A stretch of DNA of 64,000 nucleotides, taken from positions 1 through 64,000 of the forward strand of contig NZ_JACKTY010000046.1 of the NCBI RefSeq assembly GCF_025822605.1, written 5' to 3'. Below the pieces are notes generated by a model that searched no databases, had not been told where the DNA came from, and was given only the letters and a program-made list of their open reading frames with translations. This stretch comes from Mycolicibacterium komossense (GTDB taxonomy: Bacteria; Actinomycetota; Actinomycetes; Mycobacteriales; Mycobacteriaceae). Shown piece after piece: positions 43,705 to 52,167 of the stretch (within the stretch, counting starts at the first letter, position 1; each line of letters starts with the position of its first letter). The translations under genes were made by a program, and so were the position numbers.

Positions 43705-44484
43705 TTATTTGATAGCGCTGGTGGTCGCGAGATAGTGCGGCGGTTCGCCGCCACCATGTACTTCCAGTGACGCGCCGCTGATATAGGACGCCGCATCGGA
43801 GGCCAGGAAGGCCGCCGCCCAGCCCACATCGGCAGGCTTCGCGAGCCGGCCCAGAGGCACGTTGGCCGAGATCGCGGCAATCGATTCCGCGTCGCCGTAG
43901 AACAGTTCGGACTGCTCGGTCTCGACCATGCCCACCACCACGGAATTGACTCGCACCTTCGGCGCCCATTCGACAGCCAGCGTGGTGGTGAGGCTTTCGA
44001 TTCCGGCCTTGGCCGCTCCGTAGGCCGCGGTCCCCGGGGTCGGCCGGCGGCCGCTGACACTGGCGATGTTGACGATCGTGCCGCCGCCCGGCTGGGTTTG
44101 CATCTGCTCATTCGCGTGTTGCGAAACAAAAAGCGGGCCAAGCAGGTTCAGCTCGATAATCTTGGTGCTGAATTTCGCCGACGCGTCGGCGGCCAACACA
44201 TAGGGCGATCCCCCCGCGTTGTTGACGACGATATCGAGACGGCCGTGCGTGGCCACGACGGCGGCGATCAACGCGGCCACGGAGTCGTCGTCGCGGACGT
44301 CGCAGGAGTGGAACTCATACGGCAGCCCCTCGACCGGGCGTCGGGCACAAGTCACCACCGTCGCGCCCTGCCCTGCGAAGACGGCGCTGATACCGGCGCC
44401 CACACCTCGGACTCCGCCGGTTACCAGCACCACCCGTCCGGCGAGTCCGAGATTGAACGGAACGCCCTCAACCGTCTCGGTCAC
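43705..44484 (-). CDS. short-chain dehydrogenase/reductase (Rv3549c-like)
   Basis: 259 aa. LVTGGVRGVGAGI (NAD(P) site), NNAGGSPYV, and SVSGRRPTPGTAAYGAAKAG (Ser, Y-x3-K). First gene of a two-SDR minus-strand operon driven from the KstR2 box at 44500, divergent from echA20. Probably oxidises or reduces an acyl-CoA intermediate of HIP degradation; the exact substrate is not identifiable. Confidence 0.87.
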   Translation of the reverse strand: MTETVEGVPFNLGLAGRVVLVTGGVRGVGAGISAVFAGQGATVVTCARRPVEGLPYEFHSCDVRDDDSVAALIAAVVATHGRLDIVVNNAGGSPYVLAADASAKFSTKIIELNLLGPLFVSQHANEQMQTQPGGGTIVNIASVSGRRPTPGTAAYGAAKAGIESLTTTLAVEWAPKVRVNSVVVGMVETEQSELFYGDAESIAAISANVPLGRLAKPADVGWAAAFLASDAASYISGASLEVHGGGEPPHYLATTSAIK

Positions 44485-44499
44485 TGTGCTAGCGTACCA

Positions 44500-44513
44500 A
44501 GCAAGTGCTTGCT
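44500..44513. promoter_or_regulatory. KstR2 box between SDR and echA20
   Basis: AGCAAGTGCTTGCT, a perfect palindrome fitting AnCAAGnnCTTGnT. It lies 15 bp from the SDR start and 37 bp from the echA20 start, so it probably controls both divergent operons in response to HIP-CoA. Confidence 0.9.
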
Positions 44514-44550
44514 CAGGTACTAGACCCCCCGAAGCGACCCAGGAATCTCC

Positions 44551-45306
44551 ATGACGATCACGTCCACCACAGTCGAACCGGGCATCGTCTCGGTGACCGT
44601 CGACTATCCGCCCGTCAACGCCATCCCGTCAGCGGGCTGGTTCGAACTCGGCGACGCCATCACCGCGGCCGGCCGCGACCGCTCCACGCACGTGGTGATC
44701 CTGCGGTCGGAGGGCCGCGGTTTCAATGCCGGTGTCGACATCAAGGAAATGCAGAACACCGAAGGCTTCGGCGCACTCATCGACGCCAATCGCGGCTGCT
44801 TCCACGCCTTCCGGGCCGTATACGAATGCGAAGTACCGGTGGTGGCCGCTGTCAACGGCTTCTGTGTCGGCGGCGGTATCGGTCTCGTCGGCAACGCCGA
44901 CGTCATCGTCGCCTCCGAAGACGCCATCTTCGGGCTGCCCGAGGTCGAGCGCGGTGCGCTCGGTGCCGCCACCCACCTGTCCCGGCTGGTACCGCAGCAC
45001 ATGATGCGGCGACTGTTCTTCACTGCCGCCACCGTCGACGCGGCCACGCTGCATCACTTCGGCTCGGTGCACGAGGTGGTGCCGCGCGCCGATCTCGATG
45101 AAGCCGCATTGCGGGTGGCCCGTGATATCGCCATCAAGGACACCCGGGTGATCCGGGCCGCCAAGGAAGCACTCAACCTGATCGACGTTCAGCGAGTGAA
45201 CTCCAGTTACCGCATGGAACAAGGGTTTACGTTCGAACTCAATCTGGCCGGCGTCTCCGATGAACACCGTGATGCGTTCGCGGGAACGGCTAAAGGAAAG
45301 AAATGA
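44551..45306 (+). CDS. echA20: crotonase-family C-ring hydrolase EchA20
   Basis: 251 aa. Crotonase fold with VVAAVNGFCVGGGIGLVGNADV and EVERGALGAATHL segments. In M. tuberculosis EchA20 opens the last intact steroid ring (hydrolysis of the 5-OH-HIC-CoA-derived enone), feeding IpdAB. First gene of echA20-ipdA-ipdB-ipdC under the KstR2 box. Equivalent to Rv3550. Confidence 0.92.
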   Translation: MTITSTTVEPGIVSVTVDYPPVNAIPSAGWFELGDAITAAGRDRSTHVVILRSEGRGFNAGVDIKEMQNTEGFGALIDANRGCFHAFRAVYECEVPVVAAVNGFCVGGGIGLVGNADVIVASEDAIFGLPEVERGALGAATHLSRLVPQHMMRRLFFTAATVDAATLHHFGSVHEVVPRADLDEAALRVARDIAIKDTRVIRAAKEALNLIDVQRVNSSYRMEQGFTFELNLAGVSDEHRDAFAGTAKGKK

Positions 45307-45340
45307 TTCGGCGGGCAGGAGCGAAGCGACAGGGGAAGAA

Positions 45341-46243
45341 GTGAAAGACAAGAGAACGACCCTCGACGAGGCGGTGGCCGCACTGCGCAGTGGCATGACC
45401 GTCGGACTGGGCGGCTGGGGATCACGACGTAAACCGATGGCATTCGTTCGCGCGTTACTGCGCACGGACGTCACCGATCTGACCGTGGTCACCTACGGCG
45501 GGCCCGACCTCGGACTGCTGTGCTCGGCGGGCAAGGTCAAGCGCGTCTACTACGGCTTCGTGTCCCTGGACTCGCCCCCGTTCTACGATCCCTGGTTCGC
45601 CAAGGCCCGCACCAGTGGGGCCATCGAAGCACGCGAAATGGACGAGGGGATGCTGCGTTGCGGCCTGCAGGCGGCCGCTCAACGGTTACCGTTCCTGCCG
45701 ATCCGGGCTGGACTGGGCAGCGACGTACGGGCGTTCTGGGGCGACGAGCTCAAGACCGTCAAGTCGCCGTATCCTACCGAGGACGGCTCAGCCTCCGAGA
45801 AATACGAAGAGCTGGTCGCCATGCCGGCCCTGACGCTGGATGCCGCCTTCGTGCACATGAATCTCGGTGATGCCCAGGGTAATGCGGCTTACACCGGGAT
45901 CGATCCGTATTTCGACGACCTGTTCTTGATGTCCGCGCAGCGCCGCTTCCTGTCGGTCGAGAAGCTGGTTCCCACTGAGGAACTGGTGAAGTCGGTGCCC
46001 CCGCAGGCGCTGCTGATCAACCGGATGATGGTGGACTCCGTCGTGGAGGCGCCCCTGGGTTCGCACTTCACCACGGCCGCACCCGATTACGGCCGCGACG
46101 AGAAGTTCCAACGGCATTACGCCGAAGCAGCTGGCAGCGACGAGACCTGGCAACAGTTCGTCTCGACCTACCTGTCGGGCAGCGAAGCCGACTACCAGCA
46201 GGCGGTGCGGGCGTTCGCCGAGGCGCAGGAGAAGAAACAGTGA
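45341..46243 (+). CDS. ipdA: ring-opening hydrolase subunit IpdA
   Basis: 300 aa from GTG 45341 (AGGGGAAGAA ahead). CoA-transferase type I alpha-subunit fold: GMTVGLGGWGSRRKPMAFV and TYGGPDLGLL. With IpdB it hydrolyses the D-ring of COCHEA-CoA rather than transferring CoA. Thirty-four bases separate it from echA20. Equivalent to Rv3551. Confidence 0.92.
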   Translation: MKDKRTTLDEAVAALRSGMTVGLGGWGSRRKPMAFVRALLRTDVTDLTVVTYGGPDLGLLCSAGKVKRVYYGFVSLDSPPFYDPWFAKARTSGAIEAREMDEGMLRCGLQAAAQRLPFLPIRAGLGSDVRAFWGDELKTVKSPYPTEDGSASEKYEELVAMPALTLDAAFVHMNLGDAQGNAAYTGIDPYFDDLFLMSAQRRFLSVEKLVPTEELVKSVPPQALLINRMMVDSVVEAPLGSHFTTAAPDYGRDEKFQRHYAEAAGSDETWQQFVSTYLSGSEADYQQAVRAFAEAQEKKQ

Positions 46244-46983
46244 ATGAAGTGACCCGTGCCGAGGTGTGCGTCATCGCCTGCGCCGAATTGTTCCGCGATG
46301 CAGGCGAGATCATGGTCAGTCCGATGACGACGGTCGTGTCGATCGGCGCCAGGCTCGCGCGCCTGACATTTTCGCCCGACATCCTGCTCTCCGACGGTGA
46401 GGCATCGCTGATCGCCGATACACCGGCGATCGGCGCACCCGCGGCCATCGAAGGCTGGATGCCGTTCGGCCGGGTCTTCGAGACCCTGGCCTGGGGCCGG
46501 CGCCATGTGGTCATGGGCGCCAACCAGATCGACCGGTACGGCAATCAGAACCTGTCGGCATTCGGGCCACTGCAGCACCCGACCCGGCAGATGTTCGGTG
46601 TCCGAGGGGCGCCCGGCAACACCATCAACCACGCCACCAGTTACTGGGTGGGCAACCACTCCCCCAGGGTGTTCACCGATACCGTCGACATCGTCTCCGG
46701 TATCGGTTGGGACAAGGTCGACCCCGACAATCCGGCGTACCGGTTCGTCAACGTCTTCCGCGTGGTCTCCAATCTCGGGGTGTTCGACTTCTCCGGCCCG
46801 GAGCATCAGATGCGCGCGCTGTCACTGCATCCCGGCGTGGAGCCGGACGCCGTCCGCGAGGCCACGTCGTTCGAGGTGCATGGACTCGACGAAGCGGAAA
46901 CCACCCGACTGCCCACCGCTGACGAGCTCGAGCTGTTGGCCAAACTCGACCCGAAGTCACTGCGGGACAAAGAAGTCCGATGA
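46240..46983 (+). CDS. ipdB: ring-opening hydrolase subunit IpdB
   Basis: 247 aa from GTG 46240 overlapping the ipdA stop (GTGA). CoA-transferase beta-like: ILLSDGEASLIADTPAIG and NQIDRYGNQNLSAFG. Obligate partner of IpdA. Equivalent to Rv3552. Confidence 0.92.
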   Translation: MNEVTRAEVCVIACAELFRDAGEIMVSPMTTVVSIGARLARLTFSPDILLSDGEASLIADTPAIGAPAAIEGWMPFGRVFETLAWGRRHVVMGANQIDRYGNQNLSAFGPLQHPTRQMFGVRGAPGNTINHATSYWVGNHSPRVFTDTVDIVSGIGWDKVDPDNPAYRFVNVFRVVSNLGVFDFSGPEHQMRALSLHPGVEPDAVREATSFEVHGLDEAETTRLPTADELELLAKLDPKSLRDKEVR

Positions 46984-48053
46984 GTACACTGCGCACCCCC
47001 CTGACCGAGCTGCTCGGTATCGCCCATCCCGTCGTGCAGACCGGGATGGGCTGGGTGGCCGGCGCCCGCCTGGTTGCGGCCACCTCCAATGCCGGCGGGC
47101 TGGGCATCCTGGCCTCGGCGACCATGACGCTGGCTGAGCTGGCCGTCGCCGTCGGGAAGGTCAAGGCGAGCACCGACAAGCCGTTCGGGATCAACATGCG
47201 GGCCGACGCCGGCGACGCCGGCGAGCGTGTCGACCTGCTGATCCGCGAAGGCGTCAAAGTCGCCTCCTTTGCGCTGGCACCGAAGCCCGACCTGATCGCT
47301 CGGCTCAAAGATGCGGGCCTGGTGGTTATTCCGTCAGTCGGTGCGGCCAAACACGCGCGCAAGGTCGCCGGCTGGGGTGCCGATGCCGTCATCGTCCAGG
47401 GCGGCGAGGGTGGCGGACACACCGGACCGGTCGCCACCACTTTGCTGCTGCCGTCGGTGCTGGATGCGTTGAAGGACAACAGCATTCCCGTGATCGCAGC
47501 AGGCGGCTTCTTCGACGGCCGCGGCCTGGCCGCGGCACTGTCGTACGGCGCAGCCGGCGTCGCCATGGGCACCCGATTCCTGTTGACGTCCGATTCGACG
47601 GTGCCCGATTCGGTCAAGCAGCAGTATCTCGACTCCACGCTAGGCGGCACAGTGGTATCGACGCGTGTCGACGGCATGCCGCACCGCGTATTGCGGACCG
47701 GACTGGTCGAAAAGCTGGAAAGCGGCTCCCGCGTGCGGGGATTCAGCGCCGCGATCGGCAACGCGGCGAAGTTCAAGAAGATGTCGGGGATGAGCTGGCG
47801 GTCGATGATCTCCGACGGTCTGGCCATGCGCCACGGCAAAGAGCTGACCTGGTCGCAGATCGTGATGGCCGCCAATACCCCGATGCTGTTGAAGGCAGGT
47901 CTGGTCGAGGGCAACACCGAAGCCGGTGTGCTGGCCTCCGGTCAAGTGGCCGGCATCGTCGACGATCTGCCCTCCTGCGCTGAGCTGATCGACACCATCG
48001 TCGGCGACGCCATCAAGCACCTACAGGCGGCGTCGGCCCTGGTGGTCGACTGA
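46980..48053 (+). CDS. ipdC: FMN-dependent reductase IpdC (nitronate monooxygenase-like)
   Basis: 357 aa TIM-barrel flavoprotein: QTGMGWVAGARLVAATSNAGGLG, QGGEGGGHTGP and AAGGFFDGRGLAAALSYGAAGVAMGTRFL (phosphate/FMN-binding). IpdC is needed for 5-OH-HIP-CoA conversion in the C/D-ring pathway. ATGA overlap with ipdB. Equivalent to Rv3553. The ferredoxin gene that follows in M. tuberculosis (fdxB) is absent here. Confidence 0.9.
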   Translation: MSTLRTPLTELLGIAHPVVQTGMGWVAGARLVAATSNAGGLGILASATMTLAELAVAVGKVKASTDKPFGINMRADAGDAGERVDLLIREGVKVASFALAPKPDLIARLKDAGLVVIPSVGAAKHARKVAGWGADAVIVQGGEGGGHTGPVATTLLLPSVLDALKDNSIPVIAAGGFFDGRGLAAALSYGAAGVAMGTRFLLTSDSTVPDSVKQQYLDSTLGGTVVSTRVDGMPHRVLRTGLVEKLESGSRVRGFSAAIGNAAKFKKMSGMSWRSMISDGLAMRHGKELTWSQIVMAANTPMLLKAGLVEGNTEAGVLASGQVAGIVDDLPSCAELIDTIVGDAIKHLQAASALVVD

Positions 48054-48122
48054 CGGGACTGTGAATCTCACGACGGATTCGAGCCGGGAAACGTCGTAGA
48101 TTTGCCACTCGCGCCGCCTAGG

Positions 48123-48195
48123 TGAAGTTATTTACTTCATTCGAACAGAATGAAGCTATAGTCTTCATATGACGGATGTGAAGGTAAGCTCTTCA
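48123..48195. promoter_or_regulatory. three phased operator-like dyads TGAAG-N7-CTTCA
   Basis: Sites at 48123-48139, 48151-48167 and 48179-48195, each TGAAG, 7 bases, CTTCA, with starts exactly 28 bp apart. The middle site touches the SatD-like ATG (48169) and the third is inside its first codons. Spacers differ (TTATTTA, CTATAGT, GTAAGCT), so the match is in the arms only. A repressor binding all three would block initiation; autoregulation is likely. Confidence 0.75.
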
Positions 48196-48831
48196 CCAGG
48201 ACAGTCCCGGCTCTACGCTGCCGTCATCGGTGACGTCGTCGGCTCACGGTCGGCACCCGACCGAGCCGGATTGCACCGGGCGATCACCGCCGCCCTGGCC
48301 GAGGCTGCCGGCCGGGCGATCGATCCGCCGGCGCTGACGGTGGGCGACGAATTCCAAGGCGCGTATCGCACCGTCGGCGATGCCATCGACGCCGCGCTGT
48401 CGATCCGTCTTGCGCTGGCCCCGGACGTCGATATCCGGTTCGGTATCGGGTGGGGTGCCGTCACGGTGCTCGACGAGGCCACCGGGATCCAGGACGGCCC
48501 AGGGTGGTGGGCGGCCCGTGAGGCCATCGAGTGGACCGCGGCCGCGCAGACCCAACCCGGTCTGGCCCTGGTCCGGACCGCGTTCCGCACGGACGAGTCC
48601 ACCGGTCCCGATGCGAACGCCGTCAACGCGGCGCTGATGTGTCGGGACCATCTGCTTGGATCGCTCGACGAACGGTCGCAACGGATCCTGTCGGGGTTGC
48701 GGGCGGGCCGGACGAAAAGGGAGTTGGCCGTGGCGGAGGGCATCAGCGCATCAGCGGTGTCGCAGCGCGCCGGCCGTGCCGGGCTCGACCTGATTATGGC
48801 TGCGTCACAAGAACTTCGGCGCGTCGAATGA
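48169..48831 (+). CDS. SatD-like protein with C-terminal HTH
   Basis: 220 aa. The N-terminal domain, with VIGDVVGSRSAPDRAGLHRAI and LTVGDEFQGAYRTV, matches the SatD family (named from a streptococcal acid-tolerance locus; biochemistry unknown). The C-terminal 50 residues (RTKRELAVAEGISASAVSQRAGRAGLD) are a sigma-region-4/LuxR-like helix-turn-helix, suggesting DNA binding. Preceded by three phased dyads, the likely self-operator. Coupled to a membrane protein gene by an ATGA overlap. Confidence 0.78.
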   Translation: MTDVKVSSSPGQSRLYAAVIGDVVGSRSAPDRAGLHRAITAALAEAAGRAIDPPALTVGDEFQGAYRTVGDAIDAALSIRLALAPDVDIRFGIGWGAVTVLDEATGIQDGPGWWAAREAIEWTAAAQTQPGLALVRTAFRTDESTGPDANAVNAALMCRDHLLGSLDERSQRILSGLRAGRTKRELAVAEGISASAVSQRAGRAGLDLIMAASQELRRVE

Positions 48832-49559
48832 GTGCCATTGCCGTCTTCTTCGTTGCGGTAGGGATCGCCGATATCTGCCGACGCGTGACCGACAGGTGGT
48901 GGCCGACGCTGATCTGCGGACCGGTGGCCGCACTCGGCTGCGCGCTGGTGGCCGGACTGTGGCATTTCGGCGACCTCGTGCTGGTCGTGGTCAGCGCGGC
49001 CGCCGTCGTCGGCTGGGTGGTGCTCTGCGCGCGCACCGAGCGCGACGGCACCCGCCCGACCGCACCCCTGTTGGTGTTCGGCGCGGCGATCGTCATCCTG
49101 GGCATTTTGTCGGGCTGGGCATCGCCTGCCGCCGGATTGGTCGGTCGGTGGCTGCCCTGGGTCGGGTTGAACAGCATCGATCCCACTCACGCGGTTCTGG
49201 TGGTAGGGGTCGTACTGGTCCAGCTCGTCACCGGGAATCAGTTGGTGCGGTTGATCCTTGGCTCGGTCGGCGCCGTCCGGCCCGCCGGCGAGCCGCAGCC
49301 ATCGGACCGGCTCAAGGGTGGGCGACTGCTCGGCCCGATGGAGCGGTTACTCATCCTCTGCCTGGGACTGGCCGGACAGTTGGCGGCGGCGACCGCGGTG
49401 ATCGCCGCCAAGGGCATCATCCGGTTTCCCGAACTGAACGCCCAGCGCCGCGACGGTACCGACAGCAGCGGGTCGGGGATCGACGAGGTGACGGAGTACT
49501 TCCTGGTCGGCAGCTTCGCCAGCTGGCTATTGGCGCTGGCCGGGGTGGGCCTGGTCTGA
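48828..49559 (+). CDS. polytopic membrane protein paired with SatD-like protein
   Basis: 243 aa with about 6-7 hydrophobic helices (IAVFFVAVGIADI, LVLVVVSAAAVVGWVVL, LLVFGAAIVILGILSGW, AVLVVGVVLVQLV, LLILCLGLAGQLAAA, the C-terminal LLALAGVGLV). SatD-family genes are often next to DUF3307 membrane proteins, and this may be a member or analogue; I could not confirm it. ATGA overlap with the SatD-like gene; its stop is 2 bp from the fadA6 stop. Confidence 0.72.
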   Translation: MSAIAVFFVAVGIADICRRVTDRWWPTLICGPVAALGCALVAGLWHFGDLVLVVVSAAAVVGWVVLCARTERDGTRPTAPLLVFGAAIVILGILSGWASPAAGLVGRWLPWVGLNSIDPTHAVLVVGVVLVQLVTGNQLVRLILGSVGAVRPAGEPQPSDRLKGGRLLGPMERLLILCLGLAGQLAAATAVIAAKGIIRFPELNAQRRDGTDSSGSGIDEVTEYFLVGSFASWLLALAGVGLV

Positions 49560-49561
49560 GG

Positions 49562-50719
49562 TCAGAGGCGTTCGATGATCGTCACGTTGGCGGTACCGCC
49601 ACCCTCGCACATGGTCTGCAGACCGTAGCGACCGCCGGTGCGCTCCAGAGTGTTGAGCATCGTGGTGAACAGCTTTGCGCCGGTCGCACCGAGCGGATGT
49701 CCGAGCGCGATCCCGCCGCCGCTGGGATTCACCTTCTCGGGATCGGCCTTGATCTCCTTGAGCCAGGCCATCACCACTGGCGCGAACGCCTCGTTGATTT
49801 CGACGGTGTCGATATCGTCGATCGAAAGGCCGGTCTTCTGTAACGCATAACGCGTTGCCGGGATCGGCCCCGTCAGCATCAGCACCGGATCGGCACCGCG
49901 GGCACTGATGTGGTGGATGCGGGCACGCGGCGTGAGGTTGTGGTCCTTTACCGCCTGCTCGGATGCCAAGAGCACCGCACTTGCACCGTCAGAGATCTGG
50001 CTGGCCATCGCTGCGGTCAACCGACCACCCTCGACGAGCGTCTTGAGGCCGGCCATCTTCTCCAGTGACGATTCGCGCGGCCCCTCGTCGATCGCGAAGC
50101 CATCCACCGGGAGGATTTCGTTGTCGAAGTGCCCGCCCCGGATCGCGGCGAATGCCCGCTCATGGCTGGTCAGCGAGTACCGCTCCATCTCCTCACGGGA
50201 GAGACCCCATTTCTCGGCGATCATTTCCGAGCCGCGGAACTGCGAGATCTCCTGATCGCCGTAGCGATGCAGCCAGCTCTTCGACTCGTTGGTGGGCGAG
50301 GTGAAGCCGAACTGCTCCCCGACGATCATCGCCGAGGAGATCGGGATCTGACTCATGTTCTGAATGCCGCCGGCCACGATCAGATCAGCCGTGCCGGACA
50401 TGATCGCCTGTGCCCCAAAGGAAATGGCTTGCTGACTGGAGCCGCACTGCCTGTCCACCGTGACCCCTGGCACTTCTTCGGGGAACCCGGCGGCCAACCA
50501 GGACAGCCGGGCGATATTGCCGGCCTGACCGCCGATGGCGTCGACACAGCCGGCGATGACATCGTCCACCGCACCGGGATCGACGTCAGTGCGCTCGAAC
50601 AGTCCGCGCCAGATCGCCGCGCCCAAATCGACCGGATGCACACCGGCCAGCCCTCCGTTGCGCTTTCCGACTGCCGTGCGCACAGCTTCGACGACATACG
50701 CTTGCGACGTTGAGGTCAT
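49562..50719 (-). CDS. fadA6: thiolase FadA6
   Basis: 385 aa from ATG 50719. Thiolase: nucleophile in VDRQCGSSQQAI, GGGIALGHPLGATGAKL, and the C-terminal MCEGGGTANVTIIERL. Cleaves a beta-keto acyl-CoA in late C/D-ring degradation. It lies directly downstream of kstR2 (1 bp between genes). Equivalent to Rv3556c. Confidence 0.92.
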   Translation of the reverse strand: MTSTSQAYVVEAVRTAVGKRNGGLAGVHPVDLGAAIWRGLFERTDVDPGAVDDVIAGCVDAIGGQAGNIARLSWLAAGFPEEVPGVTVDRQCGSSQQAISFGAQAIMSGTADLIVAGGIQNMSQIPISSAMIVGEQFGFTSPTNESKSWLHRYGDQEISQFRGSEMIAEKWGLSREEMERYSLTSHERAFAAIRGGHFDNEILPVDGFAIDEGPRESSLEKMAGLKTLVEGGRLTAAMASQISDGASAVLLASEQAVKDHNLTPRARIHHISARGADPVLMLTGPIPATRYALQKTGLSIDDIDTVEINEAFAPVVMAWLKEIKADPEKVNPSGGGIALGHPLGATGAKLFTTMLNTLERTGGRYGLQTMCEGGGTANVTIIERL

Positions 50720-50720
50720 C

Positions 50721-51326
50721 TCAGTCCTCACTCCTTCTGCTTGTGGTGATTCCGCCGAGAACGATGGACAGGTACTGGCGCCCCACCTCGACGGCCGTCA
50801 ATGGCCCGCCTGGCTGATACCAGCGCACGGACACCCAGGTGGTGTCGCGGATGAACCGGTACACCAGGTCGACGTCGATATCGGGCCGGAAATAACCCTC
50901 CTGGATGCCCTGATTGAGGACATCGAGCCACATCTTGCGCTGCTCTTTGTTGCGTTCATCGACATAGGCGAACCGCGGCTGCGACGACAGGCGTTTGGCC
51001 TCGTCCTGATAGATCACGACCTGGGCGTGGTGGTTCTCGATCGCGTCGAACGAGGCCATGAACAGACCCTTGAGCCGCTCCATCGGATTGGGCTCGGTGT
51101 CGATGATCCGCTGATAGGACTCGAAGAGCCAATCCAAGAAGCCGCGCAGCACCTCGTCGACCATCTCCTCTTTCGAGGAGAAGTGGTGATACAGGCTGCC
51201 GGACAGAATGCCCGCGGAATCGGCGATGTCCCGCACCGTCGTCGCACGCAGGCCGCGCTCGGCGAACATCGTCGCGGCGAGCCCGAGCAGCTCGTCGCGA
51301 CGGGTCGGCGCTTCCTTGTCCATCAC
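50721..51326 (-). CDS. kstR2: TetR-family repressor KstR2
   Basis: 201 aa. N-terminal HTH: FAERGLRATTVRDIADSAGILSGSLYHHFSSKEEM. Represses the HIP (C/D-ring) genes and is released by HIP-CoA. A KstR2 box 12 bp upstream of its start indicates autoregulation. Equivalent to Rv3557c. The PPE gene that follows on the other side in M. tuberculosis (Rv3558) is absent. Confidence 0.94.
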   Translation of the reverse strand: MMDKEAPTRRDELLGLAATMFAERGLRATTVRDIADSAGILSGSLYHHFSSKEEMVDEVLRGFLDWLFESYQRIIDTEPNPMERLKGLFMASFDAIENHHAQVVIYQDEAKRLSSQPRFAYVDERNKEQRKMWLDVLNQGIQEGYFRPDIDVDLVYRFIRDTTWVSVRWYQPGGPLTAVEVGRQYLSIVLGGITTSRRSED

Positions 51327-51338
51327 TGAAGGGTATCA

Positions 51339-51352
51339 ACCAAGCGCTTGCT
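51339..51352. promoter_or_regulatory. KstR2 box upstream of kstR2
   Basis: ACCAAGCGCTTGCT fits AnCAAGnnCTTGnT, 12 bp before the kstR2 ATG. It probably controls kstR2-fadA6. Confidence 0.88.
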
Positions 51353-51378
51353 TGGCTACCGCGATGATCACCTGACGA

Positions 51379-52167
51379 TCAGGCCCGCTGGCTGGACACC
51401 GAAATCACTTCGCCGGTCAAGTAGCTGGAGTAGTCGCTGGCCAGGAATGCCATCGTGGCCGCCACCTCCCAGGGTTCGGCCGCGCGGCCGAAGGCTTCGT
51501 CGGACGCCAACCGATCGAGCAGGTCGGCCGACGATGTCTTCTCCAGGAATTTGTGTCGGGCAATACTCGGAGACACGGCGTTGATCCGCACGCCATACTC
51601 GACGGCTTCGATTGCGCTGCAACGGGTCAACGCCATCACACCGGCTTTGGCCGCCGCGTAGTGAGATTGCGAATGCTGCGCGCGCCAGCCCAGCACGCTG
51701 GCATTGTTGACGATGACGCCGCCGTGGCCGGCATCGCGGAAATAGCGCAGCGCGGCCCGGGTGGCCCGCATCACCGACGTCAACGTCACGTTCAACACGC
51801 GATCCCACTCGTCGTCGGTCATGTCGATGACGGGAGTCTGGCCCCCGAGGCCCGCATTGTTGATCAGTACGTCGATCCGGCCCATCTTCTCGGCGGCGGC
51901 GGCGATCAGTGCGTCGACAGCGGGAGTCGACGTCACATCGCAGACCACCGCATCGACGCGACCCAGCCCGAGCCCGGCGAGCTCGTCGCGCGTCTCCCCC
52001 AACCGCCGCTCATGGAAGTCGGAGACCACCACGTCGGCTCCTTCGGCCAGGGCGCGCCTGGCGGCGGACGACCCGATCCCGGTCCCCGCAGCCGCGGTAA
52101 CGAGGACCACCTTGCCGATCAGAAGTCCGTGTCCGTCAATCTCTTTCGGTACCTCGGCGAGACTCAT
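51379..52167 (-). CDS. ipdF: SDR-family hydroxy-acyl-CoA dehydrogenase IpdF
   Basis: 262 aa from ATG 52167 (shares one base with the fadE30 stop, TAATG). SDR motifs: VLVTAAAGTGIGSSAA, NNAGLGGQTP, SVLGWRAQHSQSHYAAAKAG. IpdF oxidises the 5-hydroxy group of the HIP-CoA intermediate. Equivalent to Rv3559c. Confidence 0.9.
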   Translation of the reverse strand: MSLAEVPKEIDGHGLLIGKVVLVTAAAGTGIGSSAARRALAEGADVVVSDFHERRLGETRDELAGLGLGRVDAVVCDVTSTPAVDALIAAAAEKMGRIDVLINNAGLGGQTPVIDMTDDEWDRVLNVTLTSVMRATRAALRYFRDAGHGGVIVNNASVLGWRAQHSQSHYAAAKAGVMALTRCSAIEAVEYGVRINAVSPSIARHKFLEKTSSADLLDRLASDEAFGRAAEPWEVAATMAFLASDYSSYLTGEVISVSSQRA

